A stretch of 64,000 nucleotides of DNA from positions 124,001 to 188,000 of the forward strand of contig JAAKBF010000190.1 of assembly GCA_012656075.1 (NCBI GenBank), read 5' to 3'. Of the stretch, positions 11,701 to 21,495 are shown in pieces. The notes beneath the pieces are model-generated. The model did not search any database. It saw nothing but the letters and a program-made list of their open reading frames with translations, and had not been told where the DNA came from. The stretch's first letter is position 1. Each line of letters opens with the position of its first letter. Source of the stretch: Phytophthora hibernalis. Taxonomy: Eukaryota > Oomycota > Peronosporomycetes > Peronosporales > Peronosporaceae. The translations under genes and the position numbers were made by a program.

Positions 11701-12275
11701 ATGGCGAAGATGAAGATCTCTAAAGTCTTCATGTACGCACATGAAGACTACTCACGACAAGAGTCTAATGAAGCTCTACGTGATGCCCTATCTACAGCTC
11801 GTGAGGATCCGTGGACGCCAACTGTTCTCTTTACAAAGGTACGCCGCATACAAAGCCCCTCGTCAAGCAGAATTGAACTCACAGCTTCTTCTCGGTGCAC
11901 ATGTATTAGAATCGAGAACGGAGCGAGCTGGCACGCAGCGGAGCACATCCACGGCAGGAGCAACGGTGTTCTACAAGACTGACGCAGGGTCGCTGGAAAG
12001 GCAAGGCGACAGAGCAGTGGAGTCCACACACCAAAGCTCGTGCAGCATACCCGCTCCTGATCGTGCGGCATATGCACGATCCGTTAAGGCCAGCAAGCAC
12101 GAGCGCCGTAAGGTGTACACTACCCTTGTTGATATTGTGTTCATTAATTAATGTCTCGTATGCAGGTAAGGCAGTTAAAGCTCTCCGTGTGCTCCAAGCT
12201 GCGTATGATCGCAGTTGCAAGCCAGCTAAGCAAATCAAATCACAGCAGAGGCGCCTGGACCTCGTCGACAACTGA
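11701..12275 (+). CDS. Unknown two-exon gene, one frame break
   Basis: The ATG at 11701 opens MAKMKISKVFMYAHEDY. The frame moves by one base near 11838 (TVLFTK to RYAAYKAPRQAELN), which fits a one-base indel. Exon 1 continues to 12107. A 58-nt intron 12108-12165 starts GTAAGG, contains TTAATTAAT and ends TATGCAG. Exon 2 restores a split Arg codon and reads KAVKALRVLQAAYDR to a stop at 12275. The match of splice signals with coding phase is the best evidence for a real gene. The product, about 170 aa, is polar and basic at the C-terminus and is not recognised. No domain assignment is offered. Confidence 0.5.
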
Positions 12276-12780
12276 TGCTACGTTCGGAATCGTGACTTGT
12301 TACATGTAGCTTTTTCGTAAATACATTGCTTCTCTGTTTATGTGACTACACGTATTGCTTGTATCACAGATTCACCTGAACAAATCCCTAGGAATATCTT
12401 TCGGTACCCTGCCAGCAGCGACATCAGCCGCAGCTAAACTCTCGCACATCATCTCGAAGCCAACATCGGCGCAAATGCGCATCCATCTGTCAGCTTAAAA
12501 CCTTCCTGGAACTTCGTGGTAAAGCCGTCTGCACTCCTTGTCCGCATCAAGTGCCGCTTGCGTTCGCCCTCTCACGTTGTCGCAACTTTACCTTCGCCTC
12601 CAAGCGTGCCCTCTTCGATGGCTGGAGTGCCTTTACCGTCGAAGTTGCCAATGCCTGCCCTCCGTCAGTGTCGTCGGGGACTATTTTACCCGACTGCAAT
12701 TACTGGAAGAGGATAGACTCGGCAGGGTACATTAAGAAGCGTTCAAAAGCACTCGTCGTGCGGGCCACACCCTGGATATT
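12276..12780. other. Linker upstream of helicase fragment; carries inverted shared segment
   Basis: No independent gene is supported. 12590-12705 is a diverged inverted copy of 15290-15390 (see the repeat entry). The helicase-like frame becomes recognisable from about 12730. Confidence 0.45.
12590..12705. repeat. Diverged inverted repeat, left copy (partner 15290-15390)
   Basis: Read on the minus strand this gives NFDGKGTPAIEEGTLG; the partner read on the plus strand gives KFDGKGNPVIEDGTLG. In the aligned stretch, differences such as GGG/GGT, CCT/CCA, GAC/GAG and GGC/GGA fall on third positions, so this reading direction was probably coding once. The protein is not recognised. The two copies lie at the inner ends of the Helitron helicase and Rep halves. 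Confidence 0.6.
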
Positions 12781-14920
12781 TCCTGATTCTACTAATCCCA
12801 ACTTTTGTTTTGCAGAAATTTTCTTGCATAAACCATGGCGTTCACTAAACGATCTCCCCAACACAGATGCAGAATGTTTAAATGCCTTTGCACGCGAGCA
12901 AGAAATGAGCTTAATGACGGAGCTCGCGCGTGAGGCGCACTCCTTAGTTTCTCATCAGAAAACTTAGACATCTTGAAAGCTGTGAGGGTAGCTAATTCTA
13001 TCTCAAGCTTACCGCAATCGGACTATGTTTTTGTTGAGCCGAGCAGTGATGCAGCAATACTACTCTCAGATCATAATAGCGCCGACGACATTGAGAAAAA
13101 TAGCGAATATCAGCCTTTGCAGTGGATATCAAAGCGAACATATAGTTCAGATGATGTTCAGAGAGCGAAAACCTTTATTAAATTTATTGTTCGACCTTGT
13201 ATAAAGCTCCAGAGAGAAGATAAACGTTTGCAAAAAATATGAGTGGAGGTGAGTCGTTCATAAACCAATATTTATATCCTATCGCCAATTATGCTGATGG
13301 TAGAGATGCCATTAATGGCATCATGGATGAGTCCCAGTGGATACCATTTGCCCTATTAATGTGCCAGACACGAAAACGATTTCAAGCATCGGTTGCAAAT
13401 TCGTATTGTGAACCCTTACAAATGGTTATCCACGGCGAAGGTGGTTCAGGGAAAAGCTGGCTAATTCGCCACATCGTACAGGATATTCCAAGTGGGTTTG
13501 AGAGTACAAGAATTCTGAACAAACATTATATCGCGTCATGTTGTTGGCACATCAAGGCACATCAGCGTTTAATATTGAGGTCGAACTATATGCTCTGCAT
13601 TAAATTTGACACCGTTCTCTAGAAATGCATTATCATCTTCATACATTCCTCTGAATACTTTAAAGGGTGGTCAAGCAAAATTATAGCGATTGCAGGATGA
13701 ACTATCAAATATCCATTTGGTCATCATTGATGCGTTTAGTGTAATTTCGTGCGGCATGCTTCACTGAATTGACCAGCGAATGCGGGAGATTTGGCCAAGT
13801 TGCAGGCATTTACCTTTCGATGGTCGAGATGTGATCTTTACCGGTGACCCTGCCCCAGATAGACCCGGTTGTTCCGTTTGCGCTCTCAACTGCGCTGTAA
13901 AAATACAAAATCCCACACAACGACAAGGTCGTCAATCGTGGTAGAGTATACCCTTTGTGTGCGTGTTGACAAGTCAAAACCGGAGAAAGTCAGACCCAGA
14001 GTGGTTTGAAGCATTAAGACGTCTTCGCAGAAAATTCCCCACTGCAGAAGACGTCGCACTGCTCAATAGCCGATACCGTCCAGAAAGGGAATTACCTGAC
14101 TGGGTCGTAAATGCAAAGCATATTGCTTACACAAACGCTGATGTTAACGAGACGAACAATAGAAACCTGAAAGCTTGCTCTGCATCCATTCTTCATATTA
14201 AATCAAAACATATCGTGCAATTGAAGCGCCTAGCTAAGAAGTGAGAAATCGAAATGAGCACAGTCAATGCTTTACTTGAAGATGCAGAACTGTCTAATAC
14301 GAGCCGTCATAGAGTTGTAGGAACATCCGTAAAGCTTGCTGTTGGTGCACCTGTAGTGCTGACCTTCAATTTAGAGCAATCGGAAGGGCTTTGTAATGGA
14401 ACCAACAGAATTATCTACGACTTCTTATTTCCATCGAACGATGAGCTGCCTATTGTGCTAGTCCAGATCACAGACGGATATGTTGGACCCTCGTTCTTGC
14501 CTGACGTGCCGAACATTGTTCCTGTCATTCCTCGGCGGACAAGCTGGAGTAAGAAATCCAGTGACTTGAGTGTTTTTCGGGATGGAATGCTATTGCGCTT
14601 ATCATTTGCAATGACCGTACACAAGGTGCAAGGGTTGACTTGTTATAAGGTAGTTTTCCACTCGACCTCCATTCCCAATGCATCCTTTGGTTTGTGGCCC
14701 TTTCAAGAGTTAGATGTCGCGATGATATTGTATTAACATTAACTGTCCCACTAACACTGGATAAGCTGACATCGACTGCTGCGACCTGCACTGCTTTAAG
14801 CGACGAAGAAGATCGCATTAGTGCTGTTGTCGACGAAACTAAAGTGAATGCCCTCCTGGTCATGACCGAAATGAAGCAGCAAGCCACCACTCACAATCTA
14901 TCGTTACGACCCCGTCAGTA
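12781..14920 (+). pseudogene. Helitron helicase part (Pif1-like), decayed
   Basis: Helicase blocks of a Helitron RepHel protein follow in order. The lead-in is FLHKPWRSLNDLP at about 12830. Walker A is HGEGGSGKSW at about 13430. A DE-box region reads LVIIDAFSVISCGM, where Ala stands in place of the usual acidic residue. Then come FTGDPAQIDPV at about 13850, a segment with ALLNSRYRPERELP at about 14060, VGAPVVLTFNL at about 14345, and AFAMTVHKVQGLT-like text at about 14610, followed by VALSRVRCRDD at about 14695. Five or more frame changes break it. No Rep domain precedes it on this strand, although helicase is normally fused C-terminal to Rep. The family call is firm; activity is unlikely. 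Confidence 0.8.
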
Positions 14921-15052
14921 AATCTCTAAGTGACAATATTTGCTAAAGCAAGACCCTATTTCTACTGGTTAAAGGGTCGCTACGTACTTCTGTATCCTCC
15001 AACTTAGCTGAAGATTGGTGCCTTGTGGTAGAGCTCTCACTTTTCGATTTCG

Positions 15053-15436
15053 TTGGTAGTGCCAACTCCGATGAGCTCACCCGATTCCAGTAGTAAAACC
15101 AAGATCCGAAAGCACCATAAACCTAATTCTCTGGATGATTTCAAGTCGCCCAAGGCACGCCGAAGCTTGCGCCAAAGCAAGCCGCATGCAAGCCCTCCCG
15201 CGAAACCTTTGAAGCAGCCACGACGCACATCATCCCCTCCTCAACAGTGTTTGCTACGGTCAGTTCAGGACTACCTGAAGGCCAGGATCTTCGATGACTC
15301 CGACGGAGGACACATATCGATAAGTTCGACGGGAAAGGCAACCCTGTCATCGAAGACGGCACGCTTGGCAGTGAAGATCAAGCTGAATGACAGGCGCATC
15401 ATTCACCAGCTCGTAATTCTCTACAAACGTGGCTGA
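15053..15436 (+). other. Uncertain basic frame containing inverted shared segment
   Basis: A 127-codon plus-strand frame reads MSSPDSSSKTKIRKHH and many Lys, Arg, Ser and Pro. It overlaps, in another frame, the KFDGKGNPVIEDGTLG reading shared with 12590-12705, and its 3' end overlaps the end of the Rep fragment on the other strand. It may be the start of a captured gene; the function is unknown. Confidence 0.3.
15290..15390. repeat. Diverged inverted repeat, right copy (partner 12590-12705)
   Basis: This is the inverted partner of 12590-12705. It reads KFDGKGNPVIEDGTLG on the plus strand at about 15312-15360. It marks the point where the Rep fragment ends. Confidence 0.6.
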
Positions 15437-18400
15437 ACTCATGCATTCAAACGGAGATTCTAGTGGACGTGCCATGTAGGAAGCCTCCACGGGCTCGACT
15501 CGAATGTCGATATCTTGGACAGCATCGTTTGCCAGGTCATGCCATTCAGAAGGATCAATTCGATAATCGCGCTGCGTGTGTCGCATAGCTTTTACTCTAG
15601 TTATATGGCGGGATTTCCCGTGCAGAGGCAACTCTCTAAGCAAAATATAAAACGCTTTCTGCGCGCTAATTTCGCGAATAGACAAACTAGCATTTGCAAC
15701 ACGCTTCAATATAGCATAGTTAGGCAAGTTCGGGTCACAACGTTTAATTGCTGCAGCAATCGTCTTCTTAAATTGGAGCGTATCAGGCTCTGCTTTACTG
15801 ACATATGCAGCTGTGTACTCTGCAGCCCCAAACGCGTTACCAACCAATTGAAGGTCCATATTAGCGTGCCAAGCAGATAAAAGAGTAGGAGAATAATTTT
15901 TATTGAAGGGGATTCTCTCCTTAAATGTATCTTCACTGATGGCACTCCTTCCGTCTCATTAACCTCAAACTCAGTTTGATTCCGCAGTTCCTTCGGGTAT
16001 CCAAATCTGCAAACATTTGACTGTTTTCGACACTTCGAGCCTGGACCACACAAATGCTGTTGCACTCTATGCACTACGCGAGATAAATCGCACTGCCAGG
16101 CATTTGTGGATGCTTTCGGCAGTCGGGCAGATAGTATATCAAGTTGTTCCCTGTTTTCACGGTTGCAGACATTGCAAGTGCAAATTTCAGGTTCTTTGGC
16201 TGATTTTGCCAATACAGATACGGCATCATCGACGTATCTGGCTAATTTTACACGACCAATCTCTGATTGAGATAGCTGAAGTACATCCGGTGCGTCTTTA
16301 ATCCACAATAATGCATGCACATAAGGTGACCCCGCTGCTGAAACTCGATACGGCAAAAGTAATCGGTAATCTCACCCAGTGGTTTTGAGTTTCCGCACAA
16401 GACATGGTGAAATAATGCATCAAATCTCCTGTTAAAATGTCTAGCTACAGTGTCAGGATTCTCTGTCAAATACCGGCTTCGCTCCTTAGAACTTAATTAA
16501 CGAACATCATCAAGAGACAAAGATGGATTACAAGCCCTAAAAATCAGACGAAACTGTATCTGCCGCGCTAAGTGTTAGGAAAAGGTTGGCCGTCTCGACG
16601 GCAATACTCAATTACCTATCATACTCATGAGATCTTCTCGTACGCTAGACTAGTATAGTCCTGTTCCACGAACACCCCGTAAGTAAGGTTTAAGCGATCC
16701 ATCGTAGTATTAGTATCGTTGTCAACACCTGTAGAGTGGCCGTGTATATCCAGCTAATTTCGGGATGATTCAGGGAGCCTAATTCGTCTAACCAAGCCGT
16801 CAATTTGTCGACGCTGGATCAAGTTTAAAAGCTTGAAGTTTCGGTGAATATCAAACCTGCGGTCGTGCCATTTCATCAGGTGAGCACAGTAGTCTGCTAA
16901 TAAATATTCGTGCTTTCGGTCCTCACTACATGGAAGAGCATAATATCCACCTTCACCATTTGGAAATAACGTAGGGAAACAGTTCTGCATTAACTTTTTC
17001 CCGTGTATTCGTTCATCGGGTCTTTTCGACAGTGCAATTCCCAACAGGGTACACGGGTCACCAGCTGCAGCATTAGCTGCATCAATAATTTTATCAGCTT
17101 CTGTACGACTATCACCGCGGTCGATTTGCAACTCAAAAGAATCATCGAAGACAACATCTGAATTGTATTCACCTGGGGTATTTATTTTCGGGTAGCCAGT
17201 TTATAATTTTCAGCTAGCCACTTTTGAGATTGCCGTTCCAAATAGGCACTTTCTGCGTGTCGGCTAGATACTTAGTGATCGCACTTAGCCAAACGTCGAC
17301 GGTACTATATTTTGTGCACTTTTGGTCGGACTAAAGTTCGTTTGGTCCCTACAGTAGGGACCCTATCCATGTGTATAGGTGTATATTGATATATAATGGA
17401 AGCCAGAACGCTTCCTGCGGTTTATGATCCGCGTGCTGCGGTTAAACCCAGGCTTGTTGGCGACCGAGCGTAGCGAGGTGCTCCCTTTGGGGGAGGTAGA
17501 GGGGGTCTTTAGGGTTAAGTTGGCTGGGTAGGGGGTGAGGGGTCAGGGTGTAGTATTCTACCTAAAAGTACATTTTACCAGTAAATTAATTCAGATTGAT
17601 TTTTCTACTAGACACTTTTGCTGTTGCGCGTGGCCACTAGTGGCTAGTGCGGCAAAAACTAGTGGCAAATTAATTCGGAGGCTATGTTTGATTTTTCACT
17701 TGCCACTTTTGCTGCTTCGTGTGACCACTAGTGGCTAGTTCGCAAACAAAAAGGGGCTAGTTGGAACGTAGTCACAAAAAGTGGCTACCTGAAAATTAAA
17801 AAGTGGCTAGTCGAAAATTGGCACCCATTCATCTGTTAAAGGAACAATCTGACTAGACGAAGCATTGGAAGGTATAGTAGTGTGCATGGTGCATTTGGAT
17901 TGGATTTGTGCAGGATAATAGTTTCCTTCTTGAGGTCCGTCCCGATCCAGAATGTTCACGAGCTCTGTCTCCTCCTCGTTCGTTAAATTCACGGTTGGAA
18001 TGGTTTCGTCTTCATTCAATTCATCTAATGCCGCCAGATTTTCTTCAGAGACAGTGACATCCTTGTCGAGGGGGTTATTAGCGATTAACCAGCACAATGC
18101 ACTTTGATCAACGATGGTCTAACCCTTACGAGCGACTCACCTCTATCCGTTTTAGACCGAAGCAATACGACGCCACACTTACTTATCGGACGAGGTAATG
18201 ATAATGTCACTTCGCAGACATTCCAATTGTTTACTGCATTTCCTCTAGTGAATTCTTGTTGGTCACTGTAAAGGTTAGTACACGTTGTGAATGACACGCC
18301 TAGACCGATTAACCGAGACTCCATCCAATTCAATGCAGCCAGCTCTGGGGCGCAACACAAAGACGTAAACCACTTGCACGGCAGAACTTCGGAGTTTAAC

Positions 18401-19077
18401 GTTTTAGCAAGGATAAATTACGACGACAACAGAGGAACAGGTACTGCTCATCGCGAGTGGACGCAATGATTGTTTCTGAAATCACCTCGCAGACACCATC
18501 CTCGTTTCGAAGAGGTACCCAAAATTGGTTTTTCTGACAGCTCGCGTGGCCTTTGTTAGCTCACCGCAGCTGCCACATATACGAATTAGGGGGTCATCGA
18601 TTGCCGAAAAACGCTGCCCAAACCGACTCAGTGTTATATTTAGTAAACATCGTGTTGGCGTGATAACAGGACTGCATTGCCTTCAGCATCTGTATCTATT
18701 GCGTCTATACCTGCACTACTCGTAGAGCGCAACCTTTTTTTCTTTCTGCTGTCTGGCAAATTTTGTGCCTCAGCGTTTCTCCGCTGTGTTTCCTCTCTCC
18801 TCTGAGTACGTGCTCTCGATTCTTGCTCTTCGACCGCTTCTAGTGTTGTCGGAGAACGCCTTCTTTGTGAGCAGTTGGCGCCGACAACCTCTTCTGCAGC
18901 TTCTTTATCGTGGTGTTCGCCGTGTGCGCAGCACGAGCTGAGGTTCTTGCCATCCTTATCTACCCGCAGTCGACTCAAATCAACAATGAATCTCTTTTTC
19001 CATCCCCTATATTTTTTTATCCAGCCAACCCTCGATTCATGAAAACACAAAGGTAAATTTTGACCGTTACACAACAA
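15347..19077 (-). pseudogene. Helitron Rep part (HUH-type), decayed
   Basis: Reading down the minus strand: an N-terminal region with SSCCAHGE and IRICGSCGELTKATR (zinc-knuckle-like, about 18590-18540); acidic linkers at 18360-17807; then a Helitron-like N domain with CFPTLFPNGEGGYYALP and CAHLMKWHDRRFDIHRNF (17131-16754); then EFQQRG joined by a frame change to SPYVHALLWIKDAPD (about 16340). The last is the HUH motif region, where the first His is Tyr here. KLARYVDDAVSV follows, then EYTAAYVSKAEPD (about 15830), which holds the two-tyrosine motif, and FECMSSATFVENYEL. Stops and shifts near 16500-16750 and elsewhere break it. No helicase follows on this strand. It is recognised as Helitron Rep and judged inactive. 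Confidence 0.8.
17340..17806. repeat. Repeat-rich spacer inside Rep relic, 91-bp direct repeats
   Basis: Two diverged copies starting at 17597 and 17688 (TTGATTTTT, ACTTTTGCTG, then GACCACTAGTGGCTAGT or similar) repeat with a shift of 91 bp; more AGTGGCTA words follow to 17810. Upstream is a hairpin at 17429-17441 followed by TTAAACCCAGG. No gene is seen. Confidence 0.6.
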
Positions 19078-19169
19078 ATTTCCATAGCAAACCTTGATAG
19101 AATTCTACCCTTACTCTAGGCTGTGCACACACGCCCTTATTTTCTTGGACCCGTCAATGTCCTTCGAAC

Positions 19170-19900
19170 GGAATGCACTAGCCAGCATATCAATTTTGCA
19201 GCACCATGCCAGCTCTACAACCTTCACACGACAGGAAACCTCGTCTTCGCTGTGCCAAAACCCACTGCAGCCCTGCGTAACGTATCTTGACGTTACTGTT
19301 GGAAGCGTTTCGGCAGCATCACCACCACAATTCACTAGTTTAACAACTACAAAACTCATCAGGGTGGCCATGCTATAGCTGGCCCCACCACAAACGTTTT
19401 GACTCTATTCAATGCATTGCCTTCGCTGCTGATACACTACCCGTATTCGCTAACTAGCACAATATTCAATCAGAGCAGTGCCAACTGTGCAAGCTGGTAT
19501 GACAGGCGCAACAACCCTTTTGCACGCGGCGGGACGCATCGTCGAAACTTGAACCAACGCATCTTGACGCCATTGTAGTTAGCGTTACGGCAGCATCGTC
19601 ATACGAGCTTCAACCACTGGCTCCAATAGTGCGACACCCCGAAGCGGGTTCTACTACCAGCAATGCAAACTCTCGTGATGCATTGTCTGCATCGTCACTC
19701 AGTCACGTAAATGCACTAACCTCAACATCCCTATCTCTAGGGTCAAACTTGTAGCTCTTCACCAGCAATGCAAGCTTTGCACGCTGTCCACGGCAACCTA
19801 GAGCGTAACTGGAACAAACCCGCTACCCGAAACACACATATCCTGACGTCAGTTTAGAGAGCGTTTCGGCAGCATCACTGCAAAAGCTACGCACTTTGAT
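19170..19900. repeat. Decayed satellite, period about 278 bp, three copies
   Basis: The landmark CGTTWCGGCAGCATC appears with CGG at 19311, 19588 and 19867, so spaced 277 and 279 bp, each preceded by a TATCTTGACG/CATCTTGACG-like word about 30 bp earlier and by GCAAGCT/GCCAGC words further up. A single related piece lies at about 31905-31985. No coding content was found between here and 20224, the 3' end of the SET gene. Confidence 0.65.
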
Positions 19901-20224
19901 CACGAGGTGCACCCAGCACATTTACCTTGCTAAAGCTAGGACTTGCCACTAGCAGCACCAATTCACTGAATATACTGCCCCTCTCGTTGCCACACGTCTC
20001 GAATATACTAACCAGCCACGCGTAATGCACGAGCACATGAAAGCACTGCAATGTTGACTATCTTGCCTAGTTTGCAGTGCTTTCAGCAACATAGTGAGCC
20101 GAGTGTTACACGGGCGGCATCGGCACCTTAAGTCACTCATTTCATCGAATAACCGATGAAAATCAACTGTTCCAGCTTCAATTCTGAATATCTGCTTGCT
20201 ACGACACTATCTTACTAAAACCAA

Positions 20225-21286
20225 CTATAACATATAGCCACTGCAATTCATAGCACCACAGACACATCGCTTCTCATTACAGCACAAGTGTTAAATGATG
20301 ATCACATGCCGAAAGTAGAAAAGTTCACCTACATGCACCTTGCTTGTATGCGCGATCCGGTCGTACATGAAAGTGATTTCTTCCCCGCGTAATATATCTT
20401 CTTTGGCAAACAGCCCACAACACGTTTCACCATTAACCTCCCACATCTGCAGCACCGCATTCGGGGAGCAACTATGGTTGGCGAATCTCGCCAGCGTACC
20501 CTTGTATCTTGCATCGAGTACTTGACAGCAACACCGTAAAAATGACGAACTCCAACAAGCGCCTAGTAACACAGTGTTAGCCCTCTAAATAAACGAAAAA
20601 TTATTGCGTGTGGCACTTAACTTTTCACGAATCTTGTACTCTCGACTCGTGATCACCTCACCGGTGTATCGAATGATAAACTCTCCGATTGAAATATCTT
20701 GGTCCGCTATCAGAGCGATACCCTTCTCCAGCGAACGATCGAGTGACAGCTGCACCGACTGCCCTATCTGGAAACACTGGTTACTGCAAATACCACCTAT
20801 AGCACTATCGCAACGTACGCACTCAACTTGCATCTAGAAAATGATACGCATACATTATTAGGTGAAAGCAGAGAACAAAATCTAGTGGTGAGACACACAC
20901 TGTGATTTTCGCAAAGCATACTGCAGCTGACTTCACCGTCCGATTGATAGGCGCAGGAACACCGCGGAAACCCCATGTGATTTATCCTAGAAATTAGAAA
21001 TAACAATGGAACGCGGTGTCACCGACCTACCTCTGCTAGTTCGCCACGGGCCCGATGCAGGAACACATTATGTGAAATTGACTCAAATTCTGCATAAGCT
21101 TGAACAACCGATCTCTGTGCACAAAGCTAGCGCACGTTGGCGTGTAAGAAGATACCTGCCAAAACACACGAAGAAGGTATATCGTTCTAATGGCTCGGTA
21201 TACCATGCATTCTTGAACCTGGCAGCTTCAGATAACACAAAGTATTTTTCAAGTGGCGTCTGGGCAAAGCGCTTCTTCTTCGGCAT
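20225..21286 (-). CDS. AWS-SET-postSET histone lysine methyltransferase
   Basis: Predicted nuclear enzyme that methylates a histone lysine with SAM; the AWS-SET-postSET order is that of the SETD2/ASH1/NSD group (usually H3K36). Start ATG at 21286 (MPKKKRFAQTP). Exon 2, 21112-21023, gives EFESISHNVFLH; exon 3, 20986-20899, gives GFPRCSCAYQSDG and MLCENHS. A 65-nt intron 20898-20834 (GTGTGT...TTCTAG) follows, and exon 4 from 20833 gives MQVECVRCDSAIGGICSNQC, completing the AWS cysteines, then EKGIALIADQDISIGEFII and YTGEV. After an intron near 20620-20520 come RFANHSCSPNAVLQ, GLFAKEDILRGEE and FMYD. The last exon has KRCVCGAMNCSGYML and a stop at 20225 (post-SET). The SAM and lysine-channel motifs are present. 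At about 290-300 aa it is short for the group. The first two introns would be only 36-43 nt, so those borders are uncertain. Confidence 0.82.
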
Positions 21287-21495
21287 ATCACCCACAGCGT
21301 GGATTCACAACTGACTGCAGTGCCCAGAACTATCTCGAAACGATTTCCGCATCATATAGGTCCGAAGCGGTACAACAACAAACACCATGTTTCTCAAAAA
21401 CAGGGAAGTGAGTAAATTGCCCGACTGAGATTAACCCACCCCAGCCCATCCCGCACCCTATCCCGATTTGCAGCCCCGTATCCGTACGGCGGATC

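Noticed and set aside
18919..18936. CCGTGTGCGCAGCACG also present at 11110
   Set aside because: A 16-base match inside the Rep N-terminal coding part; the flanks do not match, so chance is the simpler explanation.
21006..21314. Plus-strand 102-codon frame
   Set aside because: It lies opposite the first exons of the SET gene and is their shadow.
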